A DNA stretch of 64,000 bases from CAYMMX01 sp964391675. GTDB lineage: Bacteria > Cyanobacteriota > Vampirovibrionia > Gastranaerophilales > Gastranaerophilaceae. Position numbers and translations under genes: made by a program. The stretch lies in assembly GCA_964391675.1 (NCBI GenBank), contig CAYMMX010000007.1, positions 1-64,000 on the forward strand, read 5' to 3'. The first letter of the stretch is position 1. Each line of letters starts with the position of its first letter. The notes beneath the pieces were generated by a model, which ran no database searches, was not told the DNA's origin, and saw only the letters and a list, made by a program, of their open reading frames with translations. Positions 18,088 through 26,593 of the stretch are shown here, piece by piece.

Positions 18088-18606
18088 TTATGCTACGTAT
18101 TGAGGGGCTGCTTTTTTGGCAGCATCATCTTCTGCTTTTGTTACTTGTTCTTGTTCGGCATCCAACATTTTAAGTTGTGTTTGTAACCTTGCAGTTTCTT
18201 GTTCAATGCGTTTTTCTTCAAGATTTAATAATCTGGTTTCAGTATCACTTGCAGCTTTACGCTCTTGATCATATAAACCTTTGAATATCATATCTCTATA
18301 TTGTCCTTGTAATTCAGCAGGAACCTGAGCTACAGAGGCTTGATTCATTGCCATAAATGGACCAAATTTTTCATTTGCACCTGCATATGCCATTTGACGT
18401 GAATAATTAAGAAAGTTAGACATCCTATTAAATAAAGAAGGAGCTACGCTTACCATATCTTGTGCTGTTATATTACCATCAGCTATTGCCGCAGCATAAC
18501 TTTGAAGATCCATCATCTTTTGATTTAATTGCAATAACTTAAAGTTTATTGAATTCTTCAAAGATATTATTTGCTGACGTCTTAGTGAAAAAATCAGTAA
18601 TGACAT
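18088..18606 (-). CDS. Coiled-coil protein of unknown function
   Basis: 172 residues with no convincing signal peptide. The first 40 residues are helical with a hydrophobic start. The centre (about 45-120) has Met/Ala/Gln-rich helices, and residues 115-160 form a strong Glu/Gln/Arg coiled coil (LLNLEEKRIEQETARL). The end is APQYVA. The tail resembles that of the 337-residue protein at 2545-3558, and both genes share the tandem TTGTTA motif about 100 bp upstream. The two may be coregulated members of one family of unknown role. GGAG is present upstream of the ATG. Confidence 0.7.
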   Translation of the reverse strand: MSLLIFSLRRQQIISLKNSINFKLLQLNQKMMDLQSYAAAIADGNITAQDMVSVAPSLFNRMSNFLNYSRQMAYAGANEKFGPFMAMNQASVAQVPAELQGQYRDMIFKGLYDQERKAASDTETRLLNLEEKRIEQETARLQTQLKMLDAEQEQVTKAEDDAAKKAAPQYVA

Positions 18607-18704
18607 TTCCTAAACTCCTACCAAAATTAATTTAACTAACCATTTAACCTTACTCTTATATAAACACTTTTATAATTTAAAAATTGCTTAATTTGTTAAT
18701 TTTA

Positions 18705-18725
18705 TGTAACAAAATCTTAACAATT
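18705..18725 (-). promoter_or_regulatory. Tandem TTGTTA motif, second copy
   Basis: The minus strand reads AATTGTTAAGATTTTGTTACA, which differs from the copy at 3655-3675 at two positions only. Two TTGTTA hexamers are 11 bp apart, at 101 bp from the start codon compared with 99 in the other case. Confidence 0.5.
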
Positions 18726-18774
18726 CAGCTAAAATTCAACAATATCAATATGTTATAAAGATACAAATAAAAAG

Positions 18775-19434
18775 TTATAAGTTAGAACTTTCAACTACTT
18801 TATCAATTAAGCCATATTCAACAGCTTCTTTTGCTGATAAATAATAGTCTCTTTCAGTATCTTCTTTAATTCTTTCTATTGGTTGACCTGAGTGCTCTGC
18901 AAGTAAATTATTCAACATATTTTTCATTCTTAATATTTCTTTGGCTTCGATTTCAATATCAGTAGCTTGACCTTTTGCGCCTCCAAGAGGTTGGTGAATC
19001 ATGATTCTTGCGCTTGGAAGAGCCATTCTTTTACCCTTTGTCCCTGCAGAAAGCAAGAAAGCACCCATACTTGCTGCTTCCCCTATACAAATTGTAGAAA
19101 CCTCTGCTTTTATTAATTTCATGGTATCAAATATAGCCATTCCAGCGGTAATAACACCACCGGGGCTATTAATATAAAGCATTATGTCTTTTTCCGGATT
19201 TTCACTATCGAGTAGTAATAATTGAGCTACTATTGAATTGGCCATTTCATCATCAATTTCATCTCCTAAAAAAATGATTCTTTCTCTTAATAATCTTGAA
19301 AAAATATCAAATGAACGCTCACCCTTGGAAGAAGCCTCAATTACTGTTGGTACATAACTTATAATCTTATTATAATCAGATTGACTAATTATGTTTTCTT
19401 GATTTGACATATTAATAACTTCGAATTTATTCAT
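18775..19434 (-). CDS. clpP: ATP-dependent Clp protease proteolytic subunit
   Basis: 219 residues. The catalytic serine is in GEAASMGAFLLSAG, the histidine in MIHQPLGG, and the aspartate follows in the TERDYYLSAKEA segment. ClpP forms a double-heptamer chamber fed by ClpX/A/C unfoldases, none of which is adjacent. The ATG at 19434 is preferred because GGAG lies 8 bases before it; MSNQ, eight codons on, lacks a site. N-terminal processing of ClpP is usual. Confidence 0.96.
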   Translation of the reverse strand: MNKFEVINMSNQENIISQSDYNKIISYVPTVIEASSKGERSFDIFSRLLRERIIFLGDEIDDEMANSIVAQLLLLDSENPEKDIMLYINSPGGVITAGMAIFDTMKLIKAEVSTICIGEAASMGAFLLSAGTKGKRMALPSARIMIHQPLGGAKGQATDIEIEAKEILRMKNMLNNLLAEHSGQPIERIKEDTERDYYLSAKEAVEYGLIDKVVESSNL

Positions 19435-19490
19435 TACATTTCTCCAATACTAAGTGATTTACACAGCATTATACAATAAAAATAGTAAAT

Positions 19491-19520
19491 TTTACAAATG
19501 CCTGCATGCCGTAGTATAAT
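19491..19520 (+). promoter_or_regulatory. Promoter placing +1 at a start codon
   Basis: TTTACA and TATAAT separated by 18 bp. The -10 ends 6 nt before the ATG at 19527, so transcription should start at or next to the A of ATG, giving a leaderless message. Confidence 0.6.
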
Positions 19521-19526
19521 TATATT

Positions 19527-19748
19527 ATGTATTGTATAAATTATACTGTATATATTGAAGATGACGATCAGTGTTTAACTTGTGATAATTATGCACGTGG
19601 AGTTTCTTGCCCACTTTTGGAAGCTCTTGGTCAAGGAGTGGTATATTTAGAAGACAGCTTAACCGTTACAAATTGTGGATTCTATAAAGAATTTAAAAGA
19701 ACATTAACTATAGTTAGAGACGAAAAAAATAAAACAAATGGTAAATAA
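19527..19748 (+). CDS. Small cysteine-rich protein, unknown function
   Basis: 73 residues with no ribosome binding site; a promoter lies so close that the mRNA should be leaderless. Four cysteines are in CLTC, GVSCPLL and TNCGF, spaced as a possible zinc or iron-sulphur site. The C-terminus is basic. It overlaps the isocitrate dehydrogenase start by 11 bp in another frame, so the two are probably cotranscribed and translationally linked. I know no family name. Its reality rests on the promoter, the cysteine pattern and the overlap. Confidence 0.6.
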   Translation: MYCINYTVYIEDDDQCLTCDNYARGVSCPLLEALGQGVVYLEDSLTVTNCGFYKEFKRTLTIVRDEKNKTNGK

Positions 19749-20733
19749 TATAACATTAATTCCAGGAGACGGAATCGGACCTGAAATTACAGATTCAGTA
19801 ATTAAAATAATTGAAAAAAGCGGTTTAAAGATAAACTGGGATATTCAAACTGCCGGAATTACAACAATTGAAAGTGAAGGTTCACCTTTACCTGATAGAG
19901 TTATTAATTCTATAAAGAAAAATAAAATAGCTCTAAAGGCTCCTATAACAACTCCCATTGGTAGTGGATTTCGATCTGTAAATGTAGCTTTAAGAAAAGA
20001 ACTTGATTTATATGCCAGTTTAAGACCATGTAAAAACTTACCAAATATTAAAACAAAGTTTGATAATGTTGATATAGTAATAGTTAGAGAAAATACTCAA
20101 GATTTATATGCAGGAATTGAAAGACAAGTTAATGAAAATCGAGCTGAAAGTGTTAAATTAATTACCAGAGAAGCATCAGAAAGAATTTCCGAATTTGCTT
20201 TCGACTATGCCTTAAAAAATGGACGAAAAGAAGTTTGTGCTGTTTCGAAAGCAAATATATGTAAACTTTCGGATGGTTTATTTTTGGAAAGTGTACGTAG
20301 TATTGCGGGGAAATACCCTAAAATTAAATACCGGGAGATATTAATTGACAATTGTTGCATGCAACTAGTCCAAAAACCAGAGCAATTTGATGTTTTACTT
20401 TTAACAAATTTATACGGTGATATTGTTTCAGATTTATGTGCAGGACTGATTGGAGGTTTAGGAGTTGCTCAAGGCGCAAATATTGGCAAAAATTGTGCAA
20501 TATTTGAGGCCGTTCATGGCTCTGCTCCAGATATTGCAGGACAAAATAAAGCAAATCCTACAGCACTCATACTATCAGCAGTCGAAATGCTAAAATATAT
20601 TGATAAACATGATTACGCACAAAGAATTGAAACAGCTTTATTTAAAGTATTAAATAATAATATTTTAACTGCAGATTTAGGCGGTAATACGAGCTGTTCT
20701 GACTTCACTGATGAAATTATTAAATTTTTATAA
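19738..20733 (+). CDS. icd: Isocitrate dehydrogenase, NAD-type (isocitrate/isopropylmalate family)
   Basis: 331 residues. The start LIPGDGIGPEI is the family signature. The substrate loop GSGFRSVNVALRKELDLYASLRP has the Ser-Asn-Arg pattern of isocitrate enzymes rather than isopropylmalate enzymes. RENTQDLYAGIE, the metal-binding NLYGDIVSDLCAGLIGGLG and the cofactor loop EAVHGSAPDIAGQNKANP follow. The short length and the loop suggest NAD rather than NADP use. It converts isocitrate to 2-oxoglutarate, supplying glutamate synthesis. Homoisocitrate dehydrogenase is a less likely alternative. A hairpin with a ten-T run follows. Confidence 0.88.
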   Translation: MVNNITLIPGDGIGPEITDSVIKIIEKSGLKINWDIQTAGITTIESEGSPLPDRVINSIKKNKIALKAPITTPIGSGFRSVNVALRKELDLYASLRPCKNLPNIKTKFDNVDIVIVRENTQDLYAGIERQVNENRAESVKLITREASERISEFAFDYALKNGRKEVCAVSKANICKLSDGLFLESVRSIAGKYPKIKYREILIDNCCMQLVQKPEQFDVLLLTNLYGDIVSDLCAGLIGGLGVAQGANIGKNCAIFEAVHGSAPDIAGQNKANPTALILSAVEMLKYIDKHDYAQRIETALFKVLNNNILTADLGGNTSCSDFTDEIIKFL

Positions 20734-20737
20734 ATAT

Positions 20738-20775
20738 AATCAAATGATTAATTTTTTGATTAATATTTTTTTTTT
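20738..20775 (+). terminator. Probable terminator after icd
   Basis: AATCAAA and TTTGATT enclose a 10-nt loop and are followed by AATA and ten Ts. The stem is short and AT-only, so strength is uncertain. Confidence 0.5.
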
Positions 20776-20813
20776 GATAGAATTAACTTGTAATTACGAA
20801 AGTGAGGATAATT

Positions 20814-21623
20814 ATGAATTTAATGGAAGGAAAAAAGGGAGTTATTTTTGGTGTTTCTAATAAACACGGAATAGCCTATGGTATTGCAAATGAATTAAAT
20901 AAAGCAGGTGCCGAAATTGCTTTTACATATGCAAGTGAAGTTATGGAGAGCAGAGTAAGACCTATAGCAGAAGAAATGAATGCTAAAATCATTATGGAAT
21001 GTGATGTCACAAAAGAAGAGGATATCAAAAAAGTTTTTACGGAATGCGAAAAAGTATACGGGAAAATTGATTTTGTTCTTCATGCTGTTGCTTTTGCAAA
21101 CAAAGAAGATTTACAAGGAAACTTTATTGATACTTCTAAAGAAGGTTGGGAATTAGCTCTCGGTGTAAGTGCTTACTCTTTAGTTTCAATTGCAAGAAAT
21201 GCTAAACCGGTTATGAACAAAGGTGGTTCAATATTTGCTCTAACTTATTTAGGATCTGATTATGTTGTTGCTAATTATAATGTAATGGGTGTTGCAAAAG
21301 CAGCTCTTGAATCAAGTGTAAGATATTTGGCATCTGACTTAGGCCCTTACGGAATTAGAGTTAATGCAATTTCAGCAGGTGCAGTTAAAACTTTAGCTGC
21401 CAAAGGTATTTCCGGATTTGATAAAATGCTAAAAGCCGCTATAATTAAAGCTCCGCTTAAACGTAATGTTACTTTAGAAGATATTGGAAGAGCTGGTGTT
21501 TATTTAGCTTCAGATTTATCTTCAGGGACAACAGGCCAAATACTCTATGTTGATTGTGGTTGTCATTCTGTTTATGCTTCTGGTGATGAAATGCAATTAA
21601 TTGCAAATTCTTGTCAAGCATAA
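20814..21623 (+). CDS. fabI: Enoyl-[acyl-carrier-protein] reductase (FabI)
   Basis: 269 residues from the ATG at 20814. An in-frame GTG four codons earlier is part of the GTGAGG ribosome binding site. The NADH-binding start GVSNKHGIAYGIA, the first tyrosine in ALTYLGS, and the catalytic Y-x6-K in YNVMGVAK are all present. It performs the last reduction of each fatty-acid elongation cycle. The family is the target of triclosan-type inhibitors. It is monocistronic: terminators lie on both sides. Confidence 0.96.
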   Translation: MNLMEGKKGVIFGVSNKHGIAYGIANELNKAGAEIAFTYASEVMESRVRPIAEEMNAKIIMECDVTKEEDIKKVFTECEKVYGKIDFVLHAVAFANKEDLQGNFIDTSKEGWELALGVSAYSLVSIARNAKPVMNKGGSIFALTYLGSDYVVANYNVMGVAKAALESSVRYLASDLGPYGIRVNAISAGAVKTLAAKGISGFDKMLKAAIIKAPLKRNVTLEDIGRAGVYLASDLSSGTTGQILYVDCGCHSVYASGDEMQLIANSCQA

Positions 21624-21642
21624 TCCTAGGATTTAAAATCAT

Positions 21643-21682
21643 AAAACTAAGGCGCAAATCAAAAGATTTGCGCCTTAGTTTT
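21643..21682. terminator. Bidirectional terminator, 18-bp perfect stem
   Basis: AAAACTAAGGCGCAAATC, loop AAAA, and the exact complement ending GTTTT. It lies between fabI (plus) and the SIMPL gene (minus), overlapping the latter's stop codon by 2 bp. Confidence 0.9.
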
Positions 21683-22394
21683 ATTTTACATAGAATGAAG
21701 AGTTAATATTTAAATTAATTATAATTTTTCCACTTTCAATTGGGTTAGAATAACTATTGTCCACAACGGCTTTAGAACCCATTATCGCATAATAAGGCCT
21801 TGGTGAATTATTTGTTGTACAAGAAGCATTAATGGCTTTAACACCTGTAATTTGAGAATTAACTGATTTTGCTATATAACTCGCTTGGTTATATGCTTTT
21901 TTAGTAAGATCAGCAAGATAATCATTACATGATGAATTATAATCACTTGCACTAAAAACAAGATTATTTACTTTATTTGCACCATTTGTAACAGCTAAAT
22001 CTATAAACTTAGTTACTAATGCTATATTTTTTGTTTTTAACATCACAGTATTTGTGACTGTATATTTATCCAATATTTTTTTATTATCTTTAGTATAAAT
22101 ATATTCAGGACGAACATCATATTGGCCTGTTTTTAAGTAATCACCTGCAGCTATATGTGTTTTTAAGCTTAAATAAACTTTATTTGCAATTTGTTTGTTT
22201 AAGTCAGAGGCAACTTTTAATAATTTATCTGAAGTCTCAACAGTAAAAGAAATTTCAGCCTGATTTGGTAAAAGTTCTTTAGTATCAGAAAGATTAACAG
22301 AAATATAACCTTTTTCCAATTCAACAGTTTGCGAAAAAACAGAAATAGATGCAAATGTGAATAATACGCCTACTAAAAATATAATTTTTTTCAT
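21681..22394 (-). CDS. SIMPL-domain (DUF541, YggE-like) exported protein
   Basis: 237 residues with a clear signal peptide (MKKIIFLVGVLFTFASISVFS-Q). The mature part has the SIMPL pattern: PNQAEISFTVET early, a helix with DLNKQIANKVYLSLK, then YTVTNTVMLKTKN and a long helix KAYNQASYIAKSV. The family is periplasmic or outer-membrane and linked to oxidative stress or signalling in a few organisms; no reaction is known. AAGGT precedes the start. It follows the 139-residue membrane protein by 8 bp, the last gene of the speB-ligA unit. Confidence 0.82.
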   Translation of the reverse strand: MKKIIFLVGVLFTFASISVFSQTVELEKGYISVNLSDTKELLPNQAEISFTVETSDKLLKVASDLNKQIANKVYLSLKTHIAAGDYLKTGQYDVRPEYIYTKDNKKILDKYTVTNTVMLKTKNIALVTKFIDLAVTNGANKVNNLVFSASDYNSSCNDYLADLTKKAYNQASYIAKSVNSQITGVKAINASCTTNNSPRPYYAIMGSKAVVDNSYSNPIESGKIIINLNINSSFYVK

Positions 22395-22402
22395 AGAGTA
22401 CC

Positions 22403-22822
22403 TTACTGATTATCGTTGGAATTTGAATTAACACTAGTTGACTCAGGCTCATTTTCGCTTGAACAAATCGTTTCATCTTTATTGGAAATAGAAGAATTAA
22501 ATGAATGTGATTGAGATTTAAACTTAGATATAACATCTTTTACTTCGTCATCTGTAAGTTCTTGCGACGCATTAAATGAAACAATTAATTTCTTTTTATT
22601 AAAAACATAAACGCTAAAAACAATGATGGCCCAAAGTAACACACCTTCGTAAAATGATATTAAAGGGAAAGAACCGGTTTTAACAGACAGAAAATTCCAT
22701 ATATTCATTGTTATAAATGACGGAAATACTATGAAACCAGCGATTAAACAACTTATAACAAAGATTGCCATAACCAATCCTCTAAATCCGTTAATCTGTA
22801 TAACTCGTAAGTTTTTCTTCAT
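22403..22822 (-). CDS. Two-helix membrane protein, unknown function
   Basis: 139 residues. Two hydrophobic helices lie at about 15-38 and 58-73, with a short loop between. A charged segment LTDDEVKDVISKFK follows, and the last 40 residues are Ser/Asn/Glu-rich and probably unstructured. The short loop suggests both ends face the cytoplasm. Its ATG overlaps the ligA stop (TAATG), so it is translationally coupled to ligA. No family is recognised. Confidence 0.7.
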   Translation of the reverse strand: MKKNLRVIQINGFRGLVMAIFVISCLIAGFIVFPSFITMNIWNFLSVKTGSFPLISFYEGVLLWAIIVFSVYVFNKKKLIVSFNASQELTDDEVKDVISKFKSQSHSFNSSISNKDETICSSENEPESTSVNSNSNDNQ

Positions 22823-24819
22823 TAAATACCTTCCTTATTAATTATATTTAAAAATTCTTCCTCCGATAATATTATAACACCTAAATTTTGTGCTTTAGTA
22901 TATTTTGATCCTGCATTTTCTCCCGCTAATACAAAAGAGGTATTTTTACTAACCGCAGATGCGGTCTTTCCACCTAATAACTTAATTTTTTGAGCTGCTT
23001 GATCTCTTGTCATATTTTGTAACGTTCCGGTCAAAACAAATGTTTTTCCCTCGAAAACACTTGACTTAGTTTCAAAAATTTCAGGTATTGGGTTGACACC
23101 AACGTTTTCAAGGTGTTTTAAAAACTTTACAGAAATTTCATCATGAAAAAAATTATAAATATTTTGAGCAATTTTTTCGCCTATACCATCTACAGAAGCC
23201 AGTTCATCCAAATTAGCAGATGATATTGCATCAAGTGTCTTAAAGTGTGAAGCTAAAATTTGTGCTGTCTCTTTGCCGACATGACGAATTGATAATGCAG
23301 TTAAAAATTTGCTTAAAGGTTTGTTTTTACTTAATTGAATAGAATTGTATATATTATACGCAGATTTTTCTTGAATTAAATCAAGCTGCATGAAATCTTG
23401 TTGAGTTAATTTATACAAATCGGCAGGGGATTCTACCATTTTTTTTTCATATAATTGTTCGATAATTGATGGGCCTATAAAGTCAATGTCCATAGCTTCT
23501 TTTGACACCCAATATTCTATTTTTGCTTTAATTTGAGCCGGACAATACATTGAATTAGGACAATATAAATTGACTTCACCTTCTCTATATTCCAATTTTG
23601 AACTACAAACCGGACATTTATCAGGAATAGCAAATTCTTTCAAATCAGAGGTTCTGCGATGCTCATCAATTTTTATTACTTTTGGAATTATTTCAGCTGC
23701 TTTTTTAATCAATACAGTATCCCCAATTCTTATATCAAGTCTTTTTATTTCATCAAAATTATGTAAACTTGCCCTTGAAACAACGCTGCCTGCAAGTTTT
23801 ACAGGTTCTAAAATCGCAACCGGAGTTACGGCTCCTGTTTTTCCAACATTAATTTCTATATTTACAAGCTTTGTATTTACTTCTTCAGGAGGGAATTTAA
23901 ATGCTGTTGCCCATTTTGGCGCCCGTGAAGTAAATCCCAATTCTTCTTGCAAATTTAAGTTATTAACTTTTACTACAATCCCATCTATTGCATAATCGAG
24001 ATCAAAGCGTTTATTTTCCCATTTTTTACAAAATTCAATCGCTTCATTGATATTTCTAACTTTTTCAATATATGGGTTAATTTTAAAACCGAGTTTTTTT
24101 AGATACATTATATTTTCATAGTGTGTTTTAGGAATATTATTAGCATAATTATCTAAAATTGCCCCATAACAAAACATTGACAAATCACGTTTAGCAGTAA
24201 TTGTACTGTCTAATTGTCTTAGAGAACCGCTTGCAGCATTTCTCGGATTAGCAAAGAGCTTCTCACCATTAACAATATTTATATCATTCAATTTTTCGAA
24301 AGAACTCTTGGGCATATAAATTTCGCCCCTAACTTCAATATTTTCTTCACTGAACAATTTTAGAGGAATTGCTTTTACAGTTTTTAAATTATTTGTAATA
24401 TTTTCACCTATAATGCCATCTCCTCTGGTGACACCTGTTGAAAAGATTCCATTTTCATAGATAAGCGATACTGCCAGACCATCAATTTTTAGTTCACATA
24501 CTAATTCTACTTCTGTTCCGAGCTCATTAACAATTCTTTCATACCATTTTAATAATTCATCAAAATTATTTGAATTATCTAAGCTGTACAACTTGTATTT
24601 GTGCTTAAACTGTTCAAACTTTGCACCAACAGAACCGATTCTCTGAGTTGGACTGTCAGGTGAAACTAAATTTGGATTTTCTTTTTCAAGTTTTTGCAAT
24701 TCTCTGAACATTTCATCATATTCAAAATCACTTAAAGACGGGTTTTCTTCGACATAGTACAAATAATTATGCCGATTAATCTCATTTTTTAAAAAATTTA
24801 TTTTTTCTTGAACATTCAT
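22822..24819 (-). CDS. ligA: NAD-dependent DNA ligase
   Basis: 665 residues from the ATG at 24819, which overlaps the speB stop as TAATG. A GTG three codons earlier is possible. The adenylation lysine is in CELKIDGLAVS (about residue 115). Then come the OB-fold, a four-cysteine zinc finger (CPVCSSKL and CPNSMYCPAQ, about 405-430), helix-hairpin-helix repeats, and a C-terminal BRCT domain (about 590-660). It seals nicks in replication and repair. All catalytic motifs look intact. Confidence 0.97.
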   Translation of the reverse strand: MNVQEKINFLKNEINRHNYLYYVEENPSLSDFEYDEMFRELQKLEKENPNLVSPDSPTQRIGSVGAKFEQFKHKYKLYSLDNSNNFDELLKWYERIVNELGTEVELVCELKIDGLAVSLIYENGIFSTGVTRGDGIIGENITNNLKTVKAIPLKLFSEENIEVRGEIYMPKSSFEKLNDINIVNGEKLFANPRNAASGSLRQLDSTITAKRDLSMFCYGAILDNYANNIPKTHYENIMYLKKLGFKINPYIEKVRNINEAIEFCKKWENKRFDLDYAIDGIVVKVNNLNLQEELGFTSRAPKWATAFKFPPEEVNTKLVNIEINVGKTGAVTPVAILEPVKLAGSVVSRASLHNFDEIKRLDIRIGDTVLIKKAAEIIPKVIKIDEHRRTSDLKEFAIPDKCPVCSSKLEYREGEVNLYCPNSMYCPAQIKAKIEYWVSKEAMDIDFIGPSIIEQLYEKKMVESPADLYKLTQQDFMQLDLIQEKSAYNIYNSIQLSKNKPLSKFLTALSIRHVGKETAQILASHFKTLDAISSANLDELASVDGIGEKIAQNIYNFFHDEISVKFLKHLENVGVNPIPEIFETKSSVFEGKTFVLTGTLQNMTRDQAAQKIKLLGGKTASAVSKNTSFVLAGENAGSKYTKAQNLGVIILSEEEFLNIINKEGI

Positions 24820-25658
24820 TACATGCACATTAACAATTCTCTGATAACTTTTGAAGCAACTGCTGTAGAAACACCACTTGTATCATAGTGTGGTGATAAT
24901 TCAACAACATCGGCACCAATAATATTTAATCCTTTTAATTCTTTAAACCAATCCATTAACTCATTATAAGACAATCCCCCGGCTTCAGGGGTTCCTGTTC
25001 CTGACATTATAGAAGGATCTAATACATCCAAGTCTACAGTTACAAAAATATTTTTATTTACTAATGTTCTTAATTGTTCAGGGAAAAGCATATGTGTTTT
25101 ATATTTTTTCATTAGTTCGAACTCTTCTTTTGTTCCCGAACGAATTCCTATTTGTTTAATATTTTTAAATCCTACAATATTTGCGATATGATATAAAACT
25201 GTAGAGTGTGACATATCCTCTTCTAAGTAACTTTTTCTCAAATCAGTATGAGCATCAAAATGAACAACAGTAATATCCTTGTAAAATTTTGATATCGCTC
25301 TGATTTCAGGTAAGGTTACTAAATGTTCTCCTCCTATACCAAATACTTTTTTTCCATCTGAATAAATTTGTTCAATATTGTTTTCAATTAACATTAAAGA
25401 ATTTTCGGTATTTCCTAATGGAAATTCTAAGTCACCAATATCATGAAAATTTACTTCTTCTAAATCCTTATCAAAATAATGAGAATAAGTTTCCATACCC
25501 CAACTACTAAGTCTTATAAGTTCGGGAGCAAAACGTGAACCTGGACGGTATGATACTGTTCCGTCAAATGGTATACCTAACATGATTATATCGCTTGATT
25601 TATAATCCGGATTTTGCCCCATCCAATTTCTATCTAAAAAAGGTCCTAATTTTTGCAC
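24819..25658 (-). CDS. speB: Agmatinase (ureohydrolase family)
   Basis: 279 residues from GTG. Manganese-binding motifs GGEHLVTL, HFDAHTDLR and VDLDVLDPS are intact. Agmatinases cut agmatine into putrescine and urea; formiminoglutamase or guanidino-hydrolase activity cannot be excluded by eye. No arginine decarboxylase is nearby. The GTG follows a GTAGG-type site and lies 19 bp after the nifU stop; the speB stop overlaps ligA. This suggests a nifU-speB-ligA message. Confidence 0.88.
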   Translation of the reverse strand: MQKLGPFLDRNWMGQNPDYKSSDIIMLGIPFDGTVSYRPGSRFAPELIRLSSWGMETYSHYFDKDLEEVNFHDIGDLEFPLGNTENSLMLIENNIEQIYSDGKKVFGIGGEHLVTLPEIRAISKFYKDITVVHFDAHTDLRKSYLEEDMSHSTVLYHIANIVGFKNIKQIGIRSGTKEEFELMKKYKTHMLFPEQLRTLVNKNIFVTVDLDVLDPSIMSGTGTPEAGGLSYNELMDWFKELKGLNIIGADVVELSPHYDTSGVSTAVASKVIRELLMCM

Positions 25659-25677
25659 AATTGCCTACCAATCTTAC

Positions 25678-26502
25678 CTAGTCACATACTTCTATTACTT
25701 CAATATTTTCATTAATAGCTTCCTTTAAGGTTGCTTCTACAAAGTTTTTAAGGGTTAGAGCAGAGTTCTTACACTTTGAGCAACAACCTTTTAATTTTAC
25801 ATATATTTTATTGTCTATTACGTCAATAAGCTCAATATCACCACCATCTTTGCGAAGCTCTGCAGCAATTTGGCTTTCAATAATACTGTTAACTTTAATT
25901 ATCATCTGTGTTTTCGTAATTTCAGGCTTTGAAACATTCTTTTCGAGATTATAATATTTGTTAAGAATTTCTTGAATACTTGACTTGCAATTTCCACATG
26001 CTCCACCGGCTTTTGTGTAATTAGTTATTTCCTCCAGTGTATGTAAATTATTTTCTTTAATAGCATTAATAATTTGTTTCTCTGTAACACTAAAGCAAGT
26101 ACAAAGTAATTTATCTTTTGTTTTTTCTAATTTGGGTTCATTTAAATAATTTTCAATAGCATCTTCCAGTGCTTCATGTCCCATTACAGAGCAGTGCATT
26201 TTTTCAGGCGGCAATCCACCTAACATATCAGCAATATCTTTATTGCTGATATGTTTAATTTCTTCGATTGTTTTACCAATAATCATTTCAGTTAAAATAC
26301 TCGAACTTGCAACCGCAGACCCGCAACCAAATGTCTGAAATTTTGCATCTTTTACTATACCATCTTTAATTTTTAAATATATTTTTAATGCATCACCACA
26401 TGCAAGAGAGCCTGCTTCTCCAATTGCATCTGCATCGTCAATTCTCCCGACATTCCTCGGATTTCTATAATGATCCATTACTTTTTCTGAATAATCCCAC
26501 AT
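25678..26502 (-). CDS. nifU: NifU-type iron-sulphur cluster scaffold (three domains)
   Basis: 274 residues in the full NifU layout. The N-terminal IscU-like domain has Cys35 (SLACGDAL), Cys60 (FGCGSAVAS) and Cys104 (KMHCSVMG). The central [2Fe-2S] domain has Cys134, Cys136, Cys169 and Cys172. The C-terminal Nfu domain has GCCSKCKNS. It builds and transfers clusters using sulphur from a NifS-type desulfurase, encoded in the window at 39451-40665. No nitrogenase genes are seen, so this is probably the general NIF-type assembly system of an anaerobe. AAGGTGA precedes the start. Confidence 0.94.
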   Translation of the reverse strand: MWDYSEKVMDHYRNPRNVGRIDDADAIGEAGSLACGDALKIYLKIKDGIVKDAKFQTFGCGSAVASSSILTEMIIGKTIEEIKHISNKDIADMLGGLPPEKMHCSVMGHEALEDAIENYLNEPKLEKTKDKLLCTCFSVTEKQIINAIKENNLHTLEEITNYTKAGGACGNCKSSIQEILNKYYNLEKNVSKPEITKTQMIIKVNSIIESQIAAELRKDGGDIELIDVIDNKIYVKLKGCCSKCKNSALTLKNFVEATLKEAINENIEVIEVCD

Positions 26503-26552
26503 AATTAATCACCTTATATATGTATTACTTTATTTTAGCTCAAAAATATATA

Positions 26553-26588
26553 AATAATAATTAAATTAATGTTAAATTAATTATTATT
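26553..26588 (-). terminator. Probable AT-only terminator after the pheT unit
   Basis: AATAATAATTAA and its exact complement TTAATTATTATT enclose 12 nt. On the minus strand a T-rich run follows. It begins 5 bp past the stop at 26594. The stem is all A/T, so its efficiency is uncertain. Confidence 0.5.
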
Positions 26589-26593
26589 AAAAT

